Positions 1 to 8,845 of a stretch of 64,000 nt of DNA are shown here, one piece after another; the stretch's first letter is position 1; each line of letters opens with the position of its first letter. A program made the position numbers and the translations under genes. The notes beneath the pieces are model-generated. The model made no database searches, was not told where the DNA came from, and was given only the letters and a program-made list of their open reading frames with translations. Origin of the DNA: JBHYDC01 sp051861205 (GTDB lineage: Bacteria; Pseudomonadota; Alphaproteobacteria; Rhizobiales; Pleomorphomonadaceae); NCBI GenBank assembly GCA_051861205.1, contig JBHYDC010000020.1, positions 1 through 64,000 of the forward strand. The letters run 5' to 3'.

Positions 1-2
1 TG

Positions 3-821
3 GCTGACAATGACGTAGCCGGACGTGAGGGGTTGGGCGTCGTCGATGACCTTATTGCGCGCGGCTATCGCTTCCCGCTTTCAGCAATCCTGGTCACGGA
101 GCGCGGCATCCCGCAGGTACGCAATGCTTTGGTTGAAAAGGCTCTCGTCCAGCAGGGAGCTTCAGCACTGGTTTTCATCGACGACGATCAATGGCCGGAA
201 CCGCAATGGCTTTCCGCGCTGATCGCGATGCAGGAGAAAACTGGAGCGGATGTTGTGGAATGCGCCGTAGTGCCGGAGTTTGAGATAGCGCCTCCTTCGT
301 GGGCTCGCACTTCCACAGTTTACTTCACAGGTGATGCGCCCGATGGGCAGGTCGAGATGGTCTATGGAACCTGCGGAGTGCTCATCTCTGCCCGCGTCTT
401 GGAGCGGGAGCCGCTTCCCTGGTTTGACCGGGATTTCGCATTAACCGGCGGCTCGGATGCGGAGTTCTTCCATCGACTGCGAAATCTCGGCATCAAATTC
501 GCTCATGCAAAGGATTCAATTGTCTACGAAGTTTACCCCGCAAGCCGAATGACATTGCGCTGGGCGCTCAAAAGAGCATATCGGATTGGGTGTTCTGACG
601 TCAGGATATTGAGAAAAGCGCATTCGCTTCCTCGTCTCTTATTTAAGGAGGGGGGCAAGATCATAGGTGTTTTCTTGTTTGCACCTCTGATGATCCTTGT
701 GTACATTGGGCAGCCGGGACGGCAGGTCAACATGGGTTGCAAGATTGCCCGCGCTTGTGGAAAGATCTCGTCTTTGTTCGGAGCTCATTACGAAGAATAT
801 GCGACCACTCACGGAAATTGA
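3..821 (+). CDS. Family 2 glycosyltransferase, 5' end cut by window edge
   Basis: The reading frame is open to the left edge of the window, so the true start lies outside; the first in-frame start inside is a TTG at 33, which would remove part of the fold. It appears to be a GT-A glycosyltransferase transferring a sugar from a nucleotide donor during exopolysaccharide assembly. The nucleotide-binding acidic motif is visible as FIDDDQWPEP, followed by an acceptor-side region with GGSDAEFFHRL. A hydrophobic stretch near the C terminus (LFAPLMILVYIG) suggests membrane association. Its stop overlaps the start of the following polymerase gene by 23 bases, which implies translational coupling. The family is clear; the sugar and acceptor cannot be read from the sequence. 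Confidence 0.8.
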   Translation, partial: ADNDVAGREGLGVVDDLIARGYRFPLSAILVTERGIPQVRNALVEKALVQQGASALVFIDDDQWPEPQWLSALIAMQEKTGADVVECAVVPEFEIAPPSWARTSTVYFTGDAPDGQVEMVYGTCGVLISARVLEREPLPWFDRDFALTGGSDAEFFHRLRNLGIKFAHAKDSIVYEVYPASRMTLRWALKRAYRIGCSDVRILRKAHSLPRLLFKEGGKIIGVFLFAPLMILVYIGQPGRQVNMGCKIARACGKISSLFGAHYEEYATTHGN

Positions 822-2190
822 TCCAGTGCTTCATGTCCCTCTAATGCGAAGCCGTGAGTCGCGGATACCTGACGCTGCTTTCGCTGTCTTTATCCTGCTG
901 GTGCTTGTTGGTTTAGAGCCCTTCAAATCGAGAGATTTCGCGGGCGTCTTGGCGAGTGGCGAGGGCGATCTCTCCCGCCAAATCGCCTTTGTTGGAATGT
1001 TTGCCATTCTGTTACTGATATTTTGGGTATGGCGCGGACTACAGCAGTCTATCGCAGCTCCTGTAATCATGATGCCAATTCTCGGGTGGCTGTTCTTGAG
1101 CGCAATCTGGTCTCTTGCACCAGACATAACCTTGCGCCGTGCAGGTCTTACCGCAGTCATTGTCTGGTCTGCGTTCCTGGCAGTGAATCTACTTGGGAGC
1201 GAGCGGACGCTGCGAGTTCTTTATTTGACGCTCGCATGCATTTTGATCGTAAATATTGCGTCTGTCGCAGTCATTCCTAACGCTGTTCATCTTCCAGGCG
1301 ATTTTGAGACAAGTATTGTTGGAGGATGGCGGGGTATGCACTTTCATAAGAACATCGCTGGTTCAATTACAACGATTTCCGCTCTCATTTTCTTGTACTT
1401 CGCTCTGGAGCGAAGAAAAATAATCGACTGGCTTCTCTTTGCTACAGCGCTTGTGTTTTTGGTTGGCACGGGTTCGAAGACGGCCATGAGCCTCCTCGCC
1501 TTATGCATACTGCTTACCGCCGTAGGCCGTTGGGCTGCCAAGACCAAGTCGCATCAGCGTGGGTTCTCAGTTTTTTTCGTTTTTGGATTGATTTTCTCGC
1601 TATCTTTGCTGTTCGTTCTCGGTCAGAATCTATTGGATTATCTAATTGATCCCACTCTTTTCACCGGACGTGGAGCCGTTTGGCAACTTGCTGTTTCTTA
1701 CGTCTCTGAACACCCGCTCTTAGGATCGGGTTTTGGTGCGTTTTGGCAAATTGGAGACTTGTCGCCTGCCTTACGGCTTGGAAGCGGCTGGGCTGCGACC
1801 GCGGCACATTCCCACAACGGCTATCTCGAACTGTTGATGACGACAGGCTTTATCGGCCTTTTGCTAGGAGCTTTTTCGGCAGTTATAATGCCATTCAAAC
1901 GGCTCTTTACCTTCCGTTCTGAAAATTTTTCGCTTTTATTTGCATGGTTGACCTTCTGTATCTTACAGAATCTCACAGAAACGCGGATTTTCCAGGGTGC
2001 CCGCGAAGAGTGGGTTCTTCACCTGATTGCTATCGCGCTTATCTACGTTCCGATCGGACATTCAGATGCTAGATCTTCCGTTCTTCTCAGTCGTGATTCC
2101 GGCTTACAATCGCGCGGACTCGATATTGCCAACGCTAAAATCGGTCCAAGCTCAAACATTCGAAGTTTTCGAGTGCATCGTAGTCGATGA
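799..2190 (+). CDS. ExoQ / O-antigen ligase-type polysaccharide polymerase
   Basis: A multi-spanning inner-membrane protein of about 463 residues, starting at the ATG at 799, which overlaps the upstream glycosyltransferase. Repeated hydrophobic segments flank a large periplasmic loop with the motifs expected of the Wzy_C/ExoQ family: GMHFHKNIAG, GRGAVWQLA, HPLLGSGFGAFW and AAHSHNGYLELL. In this family the protein joins lipid-linked repeat units into long polysaccharide, or ligates a chain to an acceptor. Position between two glycosyltransferases supports an exopolysaccharide role. The last 40 or so codons overlap the next gene in another frame and look unlike a conserved tail, so the natural end may originally have been nearer 2060. 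Polymerase versus ligase is not decided. Confidence 0.8.
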   Translation: MRPLTEIDPVLHVPLMRSRESRIPDAAFAVFILLVLVGLEPFKSRDFAGVLASGEGDLSRQIAFVGMFAILLLIFWVWRGLQQSIAAPVIMMPILGWLFLSAIWSLAPDITLRRAGLTAVIVWSAFLAVNLLGSERTLRVLYLTLACILIVNIASVAVIPNAVHLPGDFETSIVGGWRGMHFHKNIAGSITTISALIFLYFALERRKIIDWLLFATALVFLVGTGSKTAMSLLALCILLTAVGRWAAKTKSHQRGFSVFFVFGLIFSLSLLFVLGQNLLDYLIDPTLFTGRGAVWQLAVSYVSEHPLLGSGFGAFWQIGDLSPALRLGSGWAATAAHSHNGYLELLMTTGFIGLLLGAFSAVIMPFKRLFTFRSENFSLLFAWLTFCILQNLTETRIFQGAREEWVLHLIAIALIYVPIGHSDARSSVLLSRDSGLQSRGLDIANAKIGPSSNIRSFRVHRSR

Positions 2191-2998
2191 CGGATCTGCC
2201 GACGGCGAGGACCTAAAGGCGGTTTTGGAAAGTCTGAATGACAGCCGTTTCCGCTATGTGAAGCGTGCGAACGGCGGGCCGAGTGCTGCTCGTAATACAG
2301 GGATTGACGCCGCTGTGGGACGCTATGTTGCGTTTCTAGACAGCGATGATGCATTTATGCCTGAAAAGCTTTCCCATTTCGCTCGGCTAATTGGTGATAA
2401 AGGTGGACAGGCTTGGTATTCACCAGCCCGTGTCGATCGAGGCTCAAGTAAAGATTGGATCCGTCCGGACCGCTCGCTTATGCCGGGCGAGGACATGGGC
2501 GAGTATCTATTCGTCCATAATCAATTCGTCCAAACATCCACGATTGTCATAGACACGCAATTAGTACGCTCTGTCCGCTTCGATCCTGACCTGATGATAC
2601 TTGAAGATCCTGATTTGTGCATCAGGCTCTATGCTGCTGGTGTTCGATTTCAAATGACTCCCGAGCCACTGGTCATATGGCAAGACACCTCCGACGCCAA
2701 CCGTGCTTCGCGCGCACGTGGTTACGCTAAGCCTTTAGCGTGGCTTGAGCGGTCCTCCGGTCTTATGACGGAACGGGCGGCCCATGGGTTCAAGGCAACG
2801 CAGCTCGCCTATTTCATGGCGCCTGACCATCCGCTCAAAGCAATAAAGCTGCTGGCTGTAGGTTGGTGGAAGGGCGGCGTCAATCTGAAGATAATTCTAA
2901 GACAATTCGCACGCTCATTCATGCCCGCGAGCTTTTATCGCCAGATCGTGAAAGCTTATATAAGTTTGTTCGGTTCCCGGAGACTTAAAATAGATTAA
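2066..2998 (+). CDS. Family 2 glycosyltransferase
   Basis: A 310-residue GT-A glycosyltransferase. The ATG at 2066 is chosen because the classical N-terminal motif follows at once (FFSVVIPAYNRADSI), then VVDDGSADG, the NGGPSAARNTGID segment and the metal-binding FLDSDDAFM motif; an upstream in-frame ATG at 2027 would only add non-conserved residues. A late acidic motif (ILEDPDLCIRL) matches the catalytic-base region of the family. It overlaps the preceding polymerase gene by 125 bases in a different frame, an unusually long overlap. It is the last gene of the left-hand exopolysaccharide cluster; an AT-rich spacer follows. Likely membrane-peripheral, adding one sugar to a lipid-linked repeat unit. 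Confidence 0.85.
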   Translation: MLDLPFFSVVIPAYNRADSILPTLKSVQAQTFEVFECIVVDDGSADGEDLKAVLESLNDSRFRYVKRANGGPSAARNTGIDAAVGRYVAFLDSDDAFMPEKLSHFARLIGDKGGQAWYSPARVDRGSSKDWIRPDRSLMPGEDMGEYLFVHNQFVQTSTIVIDTQLVRSVRFDPDLMILEDPDLCIRLYAAGVRFQMTPEPLVIWQDTSDANRASRARGYAKPLAWLERSSGLMTERAAHGFKATQLAYFMAPDHPLKAIKLLAVGWWKGGVNLKIILRQFARSFMPASFYRQIVKAYISLFGSRRLKID

Positions 2999-3465
2999 GG
3001 CAAGTAATTGAAGTGATAAAAGCCCTATGGGCAATTGCATTTTGCGCTTATGGTTTCAGCGCAGTCAAACGATTTCACATGAAAAAAATTTTGGATTGTT
3101 AGTGGCATTCTTCTTCCCGCGCGCTGAGACAGCGTGCCGTCCATGGACACCGTTATTCCGCACGAAAAGCCGCTTAGCCTGCAGCCGAACCACTCCGATC
3201 ACTTGACCCCGCCATTGGCGAGCCCCTCGCCAGTCAACGCTGGGCAGAAGGCGCGACAAAGCCACCGGTGAGCTTGACCAGAGCCATTTCGAAGAGTTTA
3301 GCTCTACAAGAAACTAAGCAACTTGTATGCACAGCAGATGCGAACCATAAGTTAGGAATTGTATTAGGAAGATAGTATCTTTCTGCAGCATAGCGCTTTG
3401 TCTAATAAGATATTATATATATCGATTTGAGAGCAAATGCATTAAGTATCTCGTGTGCCAATATG
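2999..3465. other. AT-rich spacer without a supported gene
   Basis: About 470 bases after the exopolysaccharide cluster. Base composition drops sharply compared with the neighbours, most clearly around 3270-3480, where TA-rich runs such as TATTATATATATCGA occur. A 66-codon open frame on the minus strand (3065-3265) has no recognisable motif. The stretch separates an intact cluster from a block of broken genes and may be a remnant of transferred DNA. Confidence 0.5.
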
Positions 3466-3603
3466 CTAATAGTTTGCCAATCGAATTTTAGGACTCGTGT
3501 TAAAAGTCCGTACTTGCGAACACAGATATCCATATTCAAACATAGCCGTGTCTTCCTTTAACATCCCGGTGATCTGTTCTTCTGTGATGCGGCGGCGGCG
3601 CAT
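3466..3603 (-). mobile_element. IS3-family transposase OrfA N-terminal remnant
   Basis: Reading leftwards from the ATG at 3603, the first 17 residues (MRRRRITEEQITGMLKE) closely resemble the start of IS3/IS911-type OrfA proteins, where MxxxRFTEEQIIxILKE is typical. After that the similarity stops and the frame ends at 3466. The rest of the helix-turn-helix and the OrfB integrase domain are missing, so this is at most a fragment. It lies next to the broken sulfur genes and may mark the event that began their decay. The match rests on a short motif, hence moderate confidence. Confidence 0.4.
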
Positions 3604-3691
3604 GTTCTGTTTGTTTAGCTGGGCCCGAATGAACATCAAACTGGCTTAACCTAGCGAGGCAACAACACCGCTGCACCTCTCCCGCCGCAAC

Positions 3692-4313
3692 TCACCCACC
3701 CGGTGCAAGTCCGATCCGCCACTGATAAGGCGGCGGCGTGCCGTTTACGGCGTAGTCGCCAACGATCCGTTCTTTGTAGATCCTGGGATTGTGGGAGGCG
3801 AGGGTTCGCGCGTTGCGCCAGTGGCGATCGAGGGCTAGGGGGAACTTGGTGGCGGATGCGCTTCTGCCCCCGAAGCGCCGAGACGGATGGCTTCGATGAT
3901 ATAGTGGCAGTTCTGCAGGATTTGCACGATTGGCGCGTCGGCGGCCGAGATGATCGCGGTCACCTCCGCAAAGGTTGGAGTTCTTTTCCGAAAAGGCGTT
4001 GCCGAAGTGGATGCTCTTCAGCACTTCGCCGAACAAATATCGCTTATGCTCCTCGCTCGCGTCCGCGTCGATGTGCGGATTGTTAGCGAGATGGTTCCTG
4101 GTGATCTGGGCGATCGAAGGATCCGCTGCGGCAATGATCTTGGTCACCTCTGCCAGCGTCGCATAGGACACTTCGGCTCCGTATGCCTTCGGCACGTTGA
4201 TCCTACACAGCCCGCTCTGCGGATAGGCGTCGATTTCCTCGATCGGCAGTAAGCCCTCGCGGTCGCGCTCGGCAGCGCCGGTAGCGAACTGCGCGGCGGG
4301 GCGGGCTCGGCGC
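3692..4313 (-). pseudogene. Mosaic remnant of SfnB/DszC-type acyl-CoA-dehydrogenase-like monooxygenase genes
   Basis: One uninterrupted frame carries the N-terminal part of an acyl-CoA-dehydrogenase-like flavin monooxygenase (ERDREGLLPIEEIDAY, then INVPKAYGAEVSYATLAEV and AAADPSIAQITRNH) as far as about 3990. The C-terminal end of such a protein appears near 3690-3830 (LDRHWRNARTLASHNP, DYAVNGTPPP). Between them, in a different frame at about 3880-3985, lies a second copy of the N-terminal region (FAEVTAIISAADAPIVQILQ). The central catalytic half, about 200 residues, is absent. SfnB/DszC relatives use reduced flavin to oxidise organosulfur compounds and usually sit beside ssuD-type genes, as here. 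The arrangement suggests deletion between two tandem paralogues. It cannot encode a working enzyme. Confidence 0.75.
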
Positions 4314-4555
4314 TTTTGGGCGATCCGGACCAGGTGACGGAGCGCATCGAGGAGTATCGAAAGCTCGGCATCGACGCCTTTGTGCTCTCCGGCTACCCCC
4401 ATTTGGAAGAGGCGTGGCGCTTCGGCGAATTGGTCCTGCCGAACCTGCCAACCGCCTATCCAGTGCCGTGCCGGACCGCCTCCATCAACACGAGCCCGTT
4501 CGGCGAAACCATCGCCAACACCATGCGCCCAAAGCCGAAGGCATCCGCGTCGTGA
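4283..4555 (+). pseudogene. ssuD: 3' fragment of alkanesulfonate monooxygenase (ssuD)
   Basis: Only the C-terminal segment of a family of about 380 residues remains. It reads RGGAGSALLGDPDQVTERI and then GIDAFVLSGYPHLEEAW, the highly conserved end of SsuD, the FMNH2-dependent enzyme that releases sulfite from alkanesulfonates. The fragment begins abruptly around 4283-4290 and shares sequence with the opposite-strand N-terminal remnant of the SfnB-like gene, so the break point lies inside both. Its stop overlaps the GTG of the following FAD/NAD(P)-binding pseudogene, the spacing expected of an original operon. There is no upstream SsuD sequence in the window. Confidence 0.8.
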
Positions 4556-5954
4556 CGACGGTCGCCATCATCGGCGGCTTCACCGGAGCGGCGGTGGCGA
4601 TCCACCTCGCGGGCCTCGTTCCGGCGGAGGCGACGCGCATCATGATATTGAGCCCCGCCGCCGCTTGGGTGGCGGGCTTGCCTACGACACGGCCGATCCC
4701 GCCCATCGCATCAACGTACCGGCGTCGCGGATGAGTCTGATGCCGGGGGACGATCCGCACTTCGTCAATTTGATGGCCGCCGAGGGCGAACCGAAGGACG
4801 ACCCGGAAGCGATCCGTCCCGATGGCTCGGTCTATCCGCGCCGGGAGGTCTTCGGTCGCTACGTCAACGCCCATATCGCTCCTCTTGTGGACAGCGGGTG
4901 TGTCGAACATGTCCAGGACGCGGTTGCGGATGTCAGGCGGTCGGGCGAACGTTTGTCGCTGAGGACGACTTCAGGTGCGGTCTTCTATTCGGATTCCGTC
5001 GTTAATGCGACTACACATCCTCCGCCGTCACCTCCCGATAAGGTCGATGCCGCGCTCGCGGGCCACCCACGCTATGTGCCGGACTCGAACGCGCCGGGGG
5101 CTCTTGATGCGATCCGGCCGGGTGATCGGGTTCTTGTGATTGGAACGGGGCTGACCGCCGCCGATATCGTCGCCTCCCTCACCGCCAGGGGTCATCACGG
5201 CCCGATTACGACGATTTCCCGCCGCGGATTGCGTTCGCGCGGCCATGCGCCCTTCGCCACTGAACCCTTCGGCGATTTCACGTCGGCGCCGTTCCGGACC
5301 GCGCGCAGCTTGCTCGCGGGCGTTCGCCGAACGGTGCGCGATGCTGAGGCCTCCGGCCTGCCGTGGCACCCGGTGTTCGACGCGCTGCGCCTCCAGGGTC
5401 TCACAATCTGGCGGGTGCTGCCCACGGCCGAGCGCCGCCGCCTTGTGCGGCACCTGCGCAGCTATTGGGGCGTTCATCGCTTCCAGATCGCGCCGCAGGT
5501 CGAGGCCGTGATCGACGCTGGATTGGCGAGCGGTAGGATCAAGCTTATGGCCGCCCGCATTATGGCCGTCGCAAAACATGCGGACGGGTCGATTGTGGTC
5601 GAGTTTCGCCCCACGGGCGGGCGGGCCGTTGCTCGCCGCCCGCTTCGATGCAGTCGTGATTGCAACGTGACCTGCCCATGGGTCCGTCATCGAGGGGCAA
5701 CCGCACCTGAAATCGCTGGCGCATGCCGGGCATCTTCGAGCCGACGACGTCGGCCTTGGCATTGCCTGCAATGATTTGGGCCAAGCTCTGAACGCCGAAG
5801 GTGTTCCTATTTCAACGCTTTTGATTTCCTGGCCGCTCGCGCGGGGTACATTTGGGGAATTGATGGGGCTTCCGAGGTCAGCGACTACGCCGCTTTCATT
5901 GCCGCGAGTGTCCCAAGATATTGCGTTCTGTCCTCACAAGGGGAGCGGCGGTAA
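4552..5954 (+). pseudogene. Frameshifted FAD/NAD(P)-binding oxidoreductase
   Basis: Originally a protein of about 465 residues with an N-terminal Rossmann fold (VAIIGGFTGAAVAIHL from a GTG at 4552), a middle block (GGLAYDTADPAHRINVPASR, VLVIGTGLTAADIVASL) and a C-terminal block (GQALNAEGVPISTLLI, ARGTFGELMGLP). These pieces are in different frames. A base is missing near 4649 (ATATTGAGCCC, where one more base restores the frame), another shift occurs near 5630, a TGA replaces a glycine codon near 5672, and a further base is missing near 5875. The restored frame ends with TAA at 5952-5954. Members of this family accompany sulfonate and sulfone oxygenase genes, which fits the neighbouring ssuD and SfnB scraps. 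The gene is dead unless several sequencing errors coincide. Confidence 0.8.
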
Positions 5955-6017
5955 GCATCCGGCGCCGGGGTTGGCTCGTGGGGGGCCGCGCAAACACCGG
6001 CTGCGTGAATTGGCACG

Positions 6018-6680
6018 TTACGCTTGCGCCGGCTTGTCCTTGTGGCCGTATTCCGCCATGCGGGCGATGACGTTCTGGATCTCGGCCTCGGAGAGCAGCG
6101 GCGGTTCGCCGAGTTGAAGGCAGCCGTGATACTGGCGTGCGAGCGTTTCGATCTCGACCGCCATCCACATCGCGTTGTCGATCGACGTTCCCGTCGCGAT
6201 CATGCCGTGGTGCGCAAGCAGGCAGGCCTTCCGGCCGTCGAGCGCGGCGACGGCGTTGGCAGAGAGTTCCGGCGTACCGAAGGTGGCATAGGGCGCGCAG
6301 CGGATCGTGCTGCCGCCCGCGATGGCCACCATGTAATGGATCGGCGGAATGTCGCGTTCCATGATGGCGATGGTGGTCGCATAGGTCGGATGGGCGTGGA
6401 CGATCGCCTGCACATCCGGCTTGGCGCGCATGATATCGAGGTGAAACCGCCATTCGCTGGACGGCCGCCCCGGGCCGACGACGGTGCCGTCCATCCCCAT
6501 GAAGACGATATCTTCGGGCTCCATGGCGTCATAAGGCACGCTGGTGGGCGTGATCAGCATGCCGTCGTCTTCGCGCAAGCTGATGTTGCCGGAGGTGCCC
6601 TGGTTGATGCCGAGGTCATTCATCTTGCGGCAGGCCGCGATGATGCTGCGACGCTTTTTCAAGGAGTCCGGGGTCAGCAT
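6018..6680 (-). CDS. Class II aldolase/adducin-family protein (FucA-like)
   Basis: A 220-residue cytosolic metalloenzyme of the class II aldolase fold. Visible signature elements are the substrate-phosphate loop GINQGTSGNIS near residue 25, the zinc-ligand motif HAHPTYATT near residue 100, and a third histidine in LLAHHGMIATG near residue 160. Enzymes of this type cleave or decarboxylate phosphorylated sugars such as fuculose 1-phosphate, ribulose phosphates or 3-oxo-tetronate 4-phosphate. The ATG at 6680 is preceded by AGGA at suitable spacing. It lies 99 bases downstream of the FMO-type gene on the same strand, so the two may be cotranscribed. The substrate cannot be assigned from the sequence. 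Confidence 0.8.
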   Translation of the reverse strand: MLTPDSLKKRRSIIAACRKMNDLGINQGTSGNISLREDDGMLITPTSVPYDAMEPEDIVFMGMDGTVVGPGRPSSEWRFHLDIMRAKPDVQAIVHAHPTYATTIAIMERDIPPIHYMVAIAGGSTIRCAPYATFGTPELSANAVAALDGRKACLLAHHGMIATGTSIDNAMWMAVEIETLARQYHGCLQLGEPPLLSEAEIQNVIARMAEYGHKDKPAQA

Positions 6681-6779
6681 GGCATTCCTATTCGGGCGGC
6701 TCTGTTTAGAAGCCCAAGACGAATCGGGAGCCGCAAGCGGCGGCCCCCAATCTTTCGCAGTCGTGCCCGCGTTGGTCCA

Positions 6780-8579
6780 TTAGCTTTTGTGGTGAACCGC
6801 CTGCAAGCCGTAGACGGGGGTTGGAATGCCCTCCATCCGGGCTTTGAGTTGGAGCGCGAGGAACTGGGAATAGTGGCGGGACTGGTGGAGGTTTCCGCCG
6901 TGGAACCACAAAGCCTCCTGCTGGGTGGGCTTCCACATATTGCGCTGCTCGCCTTCCCAGGGGCCGGGATCTTTGGGCGTGTCGGAGCCGAGGCCCCAGA
7001 CCTTCCCAACCTTGTCGGCCATTTCCCGGCTGACGAGGTCCGCCACCCAGCCGTTCATCGAGCCGTAGCCGGTGGCATAGACGATCACGTCGGCGGGGAG
7101 TTCGCGGCCATTGCTGAGCTTCACGCCGGCTTCGGTGATCTCCTCAACCTGTCCGGCTACGAGTTTGATCTTGCCGTCGATGATGAGCTGGGAGGCGCCG
7201 ACGTCGATGTAATAGCCGGAGCCCCGGCGCAGATACTTCAGGAACAAGCCGGAATCATCGGCGCCGAAATCGAGCAGGAACCCTGCCTTTTCAAGGTCGC
7301 GGTAGAAGTCGGCATCGACCTCGCGGATCTTGTCGTAAACCGGTTTCTGGAAGCCGGGCAGGATGCGGTAGGGCAGCGAGGCGAAGATCAGATCGGCCTT
7401 AGCCGTGGTCATGCCGCCCTGAACCGCCCGCTCGGAGTAAAGATCGCCGAGGCCGATCTCCATCAGCGATTCAGAACGGACGATGTGAGTGGACGATCGC
7501 TGCACCATCGTTACATCCACGCCCGCCTCGTAAAGCGCGGCGCAGATATCGTGAGCGGAGTTGTTGGAGCCGATCACCACGACCTTCTTGCCCACATATC
7601 CGTCCGGACCGGGGTGTTTGGAGGAATGGTGCTGCTCGCCCTTGAAGCGGTCCATACCCTTGAACGCGGGCAGATTGGGCTTGGCGGACATGCCGGTGGC
7701 GAACACGAGATGCTTGGGGCGGAGCACGATTTCCTTGCCGCCGCGTTCGACGACGACGGTCCACTCCTTGGCGGTCTCGTCATAGGACGCGCTCTTGGCG
7801 GTGGTGCTGGTCCAGTAGTTCAGCTCCATCACCTTGGCATACATTTCCAGCCAGTCGCCGATCTTGTCCTTGGGCGAGAAAACCGGCCAATTCTTCGGAA
7901 AGTCGATGTAGGGCAGGTGGTCGTACCAGACGGGATCGTGCAGGCAGAGCGACTTGTAGCGCTTGCGCCAGCTATCGCCGGGCCGCTCGTTCTTCTCCAC
8001 GATGATGGTGGGCACGCCAAGCTGGCGCAACCGCGCGCCGAGCGCGATGCCGCCTTGGCCGCCGCCGATGATGAGCACATAGGGCTGGGTTTCGAAGCCG
8101 AGTTTGGCCGCTTCCTCCTCGCGCTCTTCCTTCCAGGATTTGGCGCCGGGATTGCTGCCGTGCTTGGCCCCCAGGGGGCGAGTGAAGCCGGCCTTTTCCT
8201 CATGGCCCTTAAGCTCGACCATGGTGGTGAGAAGCGTCCAGATCAGCCCGTCCTTGAGGCGGATCAGGCCGTAACCGCGCGCGACGCCCGTCTCGAATGA
8301 GATCCAGGCCTCCGAAACGCCGCCGGCCTCCGTGGCTTCCTCGCCCTCTGCCACACGCCAGTTCAGCGGCTTCACGGCGGGAAGGCAGCTTGCGAGCATG
8401 TCGCGCACCTGATCGCGGCCCTCGGCCGTCTTGATGTTCCAGGTGAAGGATACGAGATCGCGCCAATAGCATTCGTCGGCGAACAGGCTGACGGCCTCGT
8501 CAATATCAGCCGATTGCAACGCCTGATCGAGACGCGCGAGGAACGCATTCATGCGCGCGGTCGGTGTCTTGTCGAGCAT
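6780..8579 (-). CDS. Flavin-containing monooxygenase with N-terminal NTF2-like domain
   Basis: A 599-residue two-domain protein. Residues 1-140 resemble an NTF2/SnoaL-like cone domain (ADIDEAVSLFADECYWRDL). The rest is a class B flavoprotein monooxygenase: FAD-binding GGGQGGIALG near residue 170, the fingerprint FKGEQHHSSKHP near 315 and an NADPH-binding VVVIGSNNSAHDI near 330. It should use NADPH and O2 to oxygenate a heteroatom or a ketone (Baeyer-Villiger type). The start at 8579 is preferred over upstream ones because GGAGG sits six bases ahead of it. The downstream aldolase gene may belong to the same transcript. Substrate unknown; the NTF2 fusion is found in a subset of bacterial FMOs. 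Confidence 0.85.
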   Translation of the reverse strand: MLDKTPTARMNAFLARLDQALQSADIDEAVSLFADECYWRDLVSFTWNIKTAEGRDQVRDMLASCLPAVKPLNWRVAEGEEATEAGGVSEAWISFETGVARGYGLIRLKDGLIWTLLTTMVELKGHEEKAGFTRPLGAKHGSNPGAKSWKEEREEEAAKLGFETQPYVLIIGGGQGGIALGARLRQLGVPTIIVEKNERPGDSWRKRYKSLCLHDPVWYDHLPYIDFPKNWPVFSPKDKIGDWLEMYAKVMELNYWTSTTAKSASYDETAKEWTVVVERGGKEIVLRPKHLVFATGMSAKPNLPAFKGMDRFKGEQHHSSKHPGPDGYVGKKVVVIGSNNSAHDICAALYEAGVDVTMVQRSSTHIVRSESLMEIGLGDLYSERAVQGGMTTAKADLIFASLPYRILPGFQKPVYDKIREVDADFYRDLEKAGFLLDFGADDSGLFLKYLRRGSGYYIDVGASQLIIDGKIKLVAGQVEEITEAGVKLSNGRELPADVIVYATGYGSMNGWVADLVSREMADKVGKVWGLGSDTPKDPGPWEGEQRNMWKPTQQEALWFHGGNLHQSRHYSQFLALQLKARMEGIPTPVYGLQAVHHKS

Positions 8580-8845
8580 TCTCATCCTCCCATGCCATTT
8601 TGGACGACGGGGCGGAATTCTTATGTCCGCCTCCGCATAAATGCGTCTGTGCGAAGGGGCGCGCGCTGGTGCAACGCGTCCGATCACGTCGAGGGGCGGA
8701 CGGGTGGCGACGATGCTCACACGTCCTCACCAGAATTTTGCATTGACGCAGGCAGGGGGCAACTTAAATCGTTTGAGGTCGGATGATGCCAAGAGGCTTA
8801 ACGTCGGTTGGGGCCTGTATTTGAAGGGATGGAAGGCATCGCCCT

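Noticed and set aside
3065..3265. A 66-codon minus-strand frame in the AT-rich spacer
   Set aside because: No motif, no ribosome site and no partner genes.
6024..8300. A 758-codon open frame on the plus strand
   Set aside because: It is the antisense shadow of the aldolase and FMO genes, with no family motif; high GC keeps the opposite strand open.
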